Shown: in pieces, positions 61,966 through 64,000 of the stretch
How positions within the stretch are numbered: the stretch's first letter is position 1
Layout of the letters: the number at the start of each line of letters is the position of its first letter
From: Theobroma cacao
Lineage: Eukaryota > Streptophyta > Magnoliopsida > Malvales > Malvaceae
DNA length: 64,000 nucleotides
Direction of reading: 5' to 3'
Assembly (NCBI RefSeq): GCF_000208745.1
Contig: NC_030855.1
Coordinates: 20,048,842 to 20,112,841 of the forward strand
The notes under the pieces: model-generated
Databases searched by the model: none
What the model was told of the DNA's origin: nothing
The model's input: the letters and a program-made list of their open reading frames with translations, nothing else
Translations under genes and position numbers: made by a program

Positions 61966-63242
61966 TACACATTTGGTACAGGGAATAGCTAAGCTATTCC
62001 TTGTCTATTCCCATGGTTATGCTCTACCTTCGTTTGGTACAGCAATGCCACAAGGAATAGCTATTATCTAGTAATAGTTATTCTTTAAAATGGGGTGAAA
62101 TTCAAGCATAACTACACCCGAGTTTTTTCGTGGGTTTTGCTATTCCATGATTGAGGGAATAACTCTAAAATATAATAAGATTAAAATGCTCCTTATAACT
62201 TAAAAATATTACAATCTTAGACCTATAAATACTTTTTTTTTCTTCTCATTTTCCCTTATTCTCTCTCTCTTTTCACGTTCTTTCCTCTCTCATTCTCTCG
62301 CTACTTGGCACTCAACACCGGAGATGACGTTGGTGGCGGCAACGACGACAGTTTCACTACCGAATATGGTCGAAAAGCGTCAATTTAGTTCTTTCCGACA
62401 AGATTCAATCGAGATCCAGCCAGATCTGGCACTCAACGGCCAGATCTAACCGCGGGAAGCACCGGATCTGGTGTTTTCTGATCAGATCCCACGATTGGAT
62501 TTGGCACTCCACGGTCAGATCCAACCGTGGGGAAGCGCCAATCTAGGGCAGTAGTGGCCAGATTCGGCCACTTAGTGCGCCAAATCGGTGTTTTATTACA
62601 CCGGTAGCCGGAATGAAGAAGAAAAAAGGAAAAAGAGAAAAAATAGAATAAAAAAGAAAAAAATTATTTTTAAAATTTTTTTAAAATATTAATATATTTT
62701 ATATATAATTAACATTATTAATATTAATATGATTAAATATATAATTAAAATATTAATATTTTAAATTATTAATGTTTTATTTATTAAATTATTAATATAT
62801 TAAATTTTTAATGAGTACAAATAAAAAATACAAAAATTTATTAATTTTTTAATCATAATAATATTTAAATTATAAATAAAATATTAATAATTAAATTATC
62901 AATTAGTAATATTTAAAATAAATGATAAATTATTAATATTTAAAAAATATATTAAATTAAGTTAAATTAAATAATCNTCATAAATTATTAATATTTTAAA
63001 TATAAAATAAAAATAAATAATTATATATATAATAAAAAAATTTATTTTTTTATTTTTTATTTTTTTTATTTTAAAATTATTACTATCAACCAAACTCTGT
63101 AATAAGTTATAATAATTATTCTTATTTTATTTCATTTATCATACCAAATTACATAATATTTATTTTATTTTATTTTTAGATTATTTTATTTTTATATAAT
63201 AATTATTTTATTTTTATTAATTTCGTAAACCAAACGTGCCTT
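61966..63242. mobile_element. Candidate MITE-like element with GC-rich core
   Basis: Short inverted ends: CACATTTGGT near 61969 and the reverse complement of ACCAAACGTG near 63230-63239. The left part has repeated GGAATAGCTA(T/A) words, the core (about 62280-62620) is GC-rich with repeated CAGATC(C/T) words, and the right part is extremely AT-rich. No ORF. The target duplication is unclear. One undetermined base lies at 62977. Confidence 0.4.
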
Positions 63243-63356
63243 TAATAATTTATAGAATACCCAAATACAAGGCGTCTTACGTTTTTCTCCCACGCAAGTT
63301 TGTGGTTTCCGCCGCAAGCGTCTGTCGTCGCAAGTTTCTGGAATCAAAAACTCTCT

Positions 63357-63510
63357 CAGCTCACTGCTACCGACGTGACTATATCTCCAGCTGGGGCAAT
63401 TGAAGGCTACAACGTGGCTTGACGCTCTTCATCTTTGGGTGCGGCTACCACCAAGAAACCCAAACGTTTCGAGATCAAGAAGTGGAGAGCCGTTGCTCTC
63501 TGGGCCTGGG
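63357..63510 (+). pseudogene. RBX1: RBX1 (RING-box) first-exon remnant
   Basis: RBX1 is the RING subunit of cullin-RING ubiquitin ligases. The sequence carries its N-terminal region: 'DVTISPAGA' and, after an in-frame TGA at 63420-63422, the hallmark 'KKPKRFEIKKWRAVALWAW', which ends at TGG-G|GTCCGT, the position where plant RBX1 genes have an intron. The ATG is missing, the TGA interrupts the frame, and no RING exon (Cys/His-rich) was found in the remaining 490 bp. It is therefore a genomic fragment of exon 1. It is not a processed copy, because the intron side is present. If exon 2 lies beyond the window, the gene is still broken by the TGA. Confidence 0.8.
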
Positions 63511-63610
63511 GTCCGTAACATCTATGTTCGTGGATTCTGCTTTTCTTTAATGGGTTAAGTAAGAGTGCCTTGATCTCCATTTTCTACTTTCGGAAATCGG
63601 AAAAAAGTAC

Positions 63611-63692
63611 CGACGCCTGAGAGATTCGAACTCTCGCGGGGGAACCCCATGTACTTAGCAGGCACACGCCTTAACCACTCGGCCAAAGCGTC
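63611..63692 (-). tRNA. tRNA-Ser-GCU: tRNA-Ser(GCU)
   Basis: 82 nt on the minus strand. The acceptor stem GACGCTT pairs with AGGCGTC (one G-T pair), with discriminator G. The D-arm contains TGGCCGAGTGGTTAAGG (box A). The anticodon loop is CTGCTAA, with anticodon GCT. A long serine-type variable arm (GTACATGGGGTTCCCCCGC region) is present, and the T-arm contains GAGTTCGAATCTC (box B). No CCA is encoded, as expected for a nuclear gene. It reads AGC/AGU codons. No intron. It appears intact. Confidence 0.96.
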
Positions 63693-64000
63693 GTTGTTGA
63701 ACGGTGTTCATGTACCCATTAAATAAAAAGACTATTTTTTTTTAATTGTCTTGCATTCTGACGGGAAAAAGAACAGAGGTTTGGGTCATTGTGGTTGGGT
63801 CGTGTCATGTCGTGCTCGTACCATAAAAAAGGAAGCAATCCTTTCTGTCCACGGACAATCGTGGACGAATAACAATGAGGCTTCTGGTTGCACATCTAAA
63901 ATAAAAAAATTGAAAAGAATTCAGAAAGGTAAAACCTTCCTTTTGCTCAATAATTCAACTACCCATGCTATGCTCCCGATTTGTTCCATGGGAGTGCTTC
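63693..64000. other. Right edge, nothing recognised
   Basis: 5' flank of the minus-strand tRNA and beyond. No ORF or motif that I can support. A possible RBX1 second exon was looked for here and not found. Confidence 0.4.

Noticed and set aside
1..64000. CRISPR arrays, operons, phage or plasmid features
   Set aside because: No regularly spaced repeats, no bacterial gene organisation; introns and plant transposons throughout.
63511..64000. Second exon of RBX1
   Set aside because: No Cys/His RING motif in any plus-strand frame, and an intact antisense tRNA gene occupies part of the interval.

Overview
The window looks like a piece of a eudicot (probably woody rosid) nuclear chromosome. It is very AT-rich, its genes are split by GT-AG introns, it carries plant gene families (a CYP92-like P450 and a plastid 13-lipoxygenase), and plant-type LTR retrotransposons and MITEs are abundant. 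No virus, organelle or bacterial sequence was seen. I could not fix the species from the sequence alone.

Layout. 1-1.8 kb: a GC-rich left edge (possible gene edge), then two foldback/TIR elements. 2.0-7.5 kb: a decayed Ty1/copia element with 230-bp LTRs and a target duplication. It has lost gag, protease and integrase, and a hAT transposon with a perfect 8-bp target duplication sits inside what remains. 7.8-9.2 kb: a diverged solo LTR. 10.5-12.9 kb (minus): a complete two-exon cytochrome P450 (511 aa, CYP92A-like). 18.6-23.6 kb (minus): a complete eight-exon 13-lipoxygenase (921 aa) whose splice phases all close. The two genes are co-oriented and about 5.8 kb apart. Both belong to families tied to defence metabolism, but co-regulation is only an inference. 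23.7-29.9 kb is AT-rich intergenic DNA with a MITE, TA arrays and an assembly gap.

29.9-56.8 kb is the most structured part. It is a tandem array of three copies of one module (A followed by B), each altered differently. A carries a small EF-hand calcium-binding protein gene: intact in copy 1 (90 aa) and copy 3 (88 aa), deleted in copy 2 apart from its last codons. A 3.26-kb solo LTR with a 5-bp target duplication separates A from B in copy 1, is truncated in copy 2 and is absent from copy 3, which preserves the empty site. An 8.16-kb gag-only LTR retrotransposon (TR-GAG type, minus strand, 1.69-kb LTRs, 5-bp target duplication) later entered the B part of copy 2. The order of events can be read from these junctions.

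56.8-64.0 kb: a small basic plant protein of unknown role (133 aa, minus), a Mutator-like foldback element, another MITE-like element, a broken first-exon copy of the RING-box gene RBX1, and an intact nuclear tRNA-Ser(GCU) on the minus strand. Assembly gaps lie at 2602-2618 and 27024-27155 (plus one N at 62977). The two larger gaps are flanked by duplicated sequence that looks like contig-end overlap.
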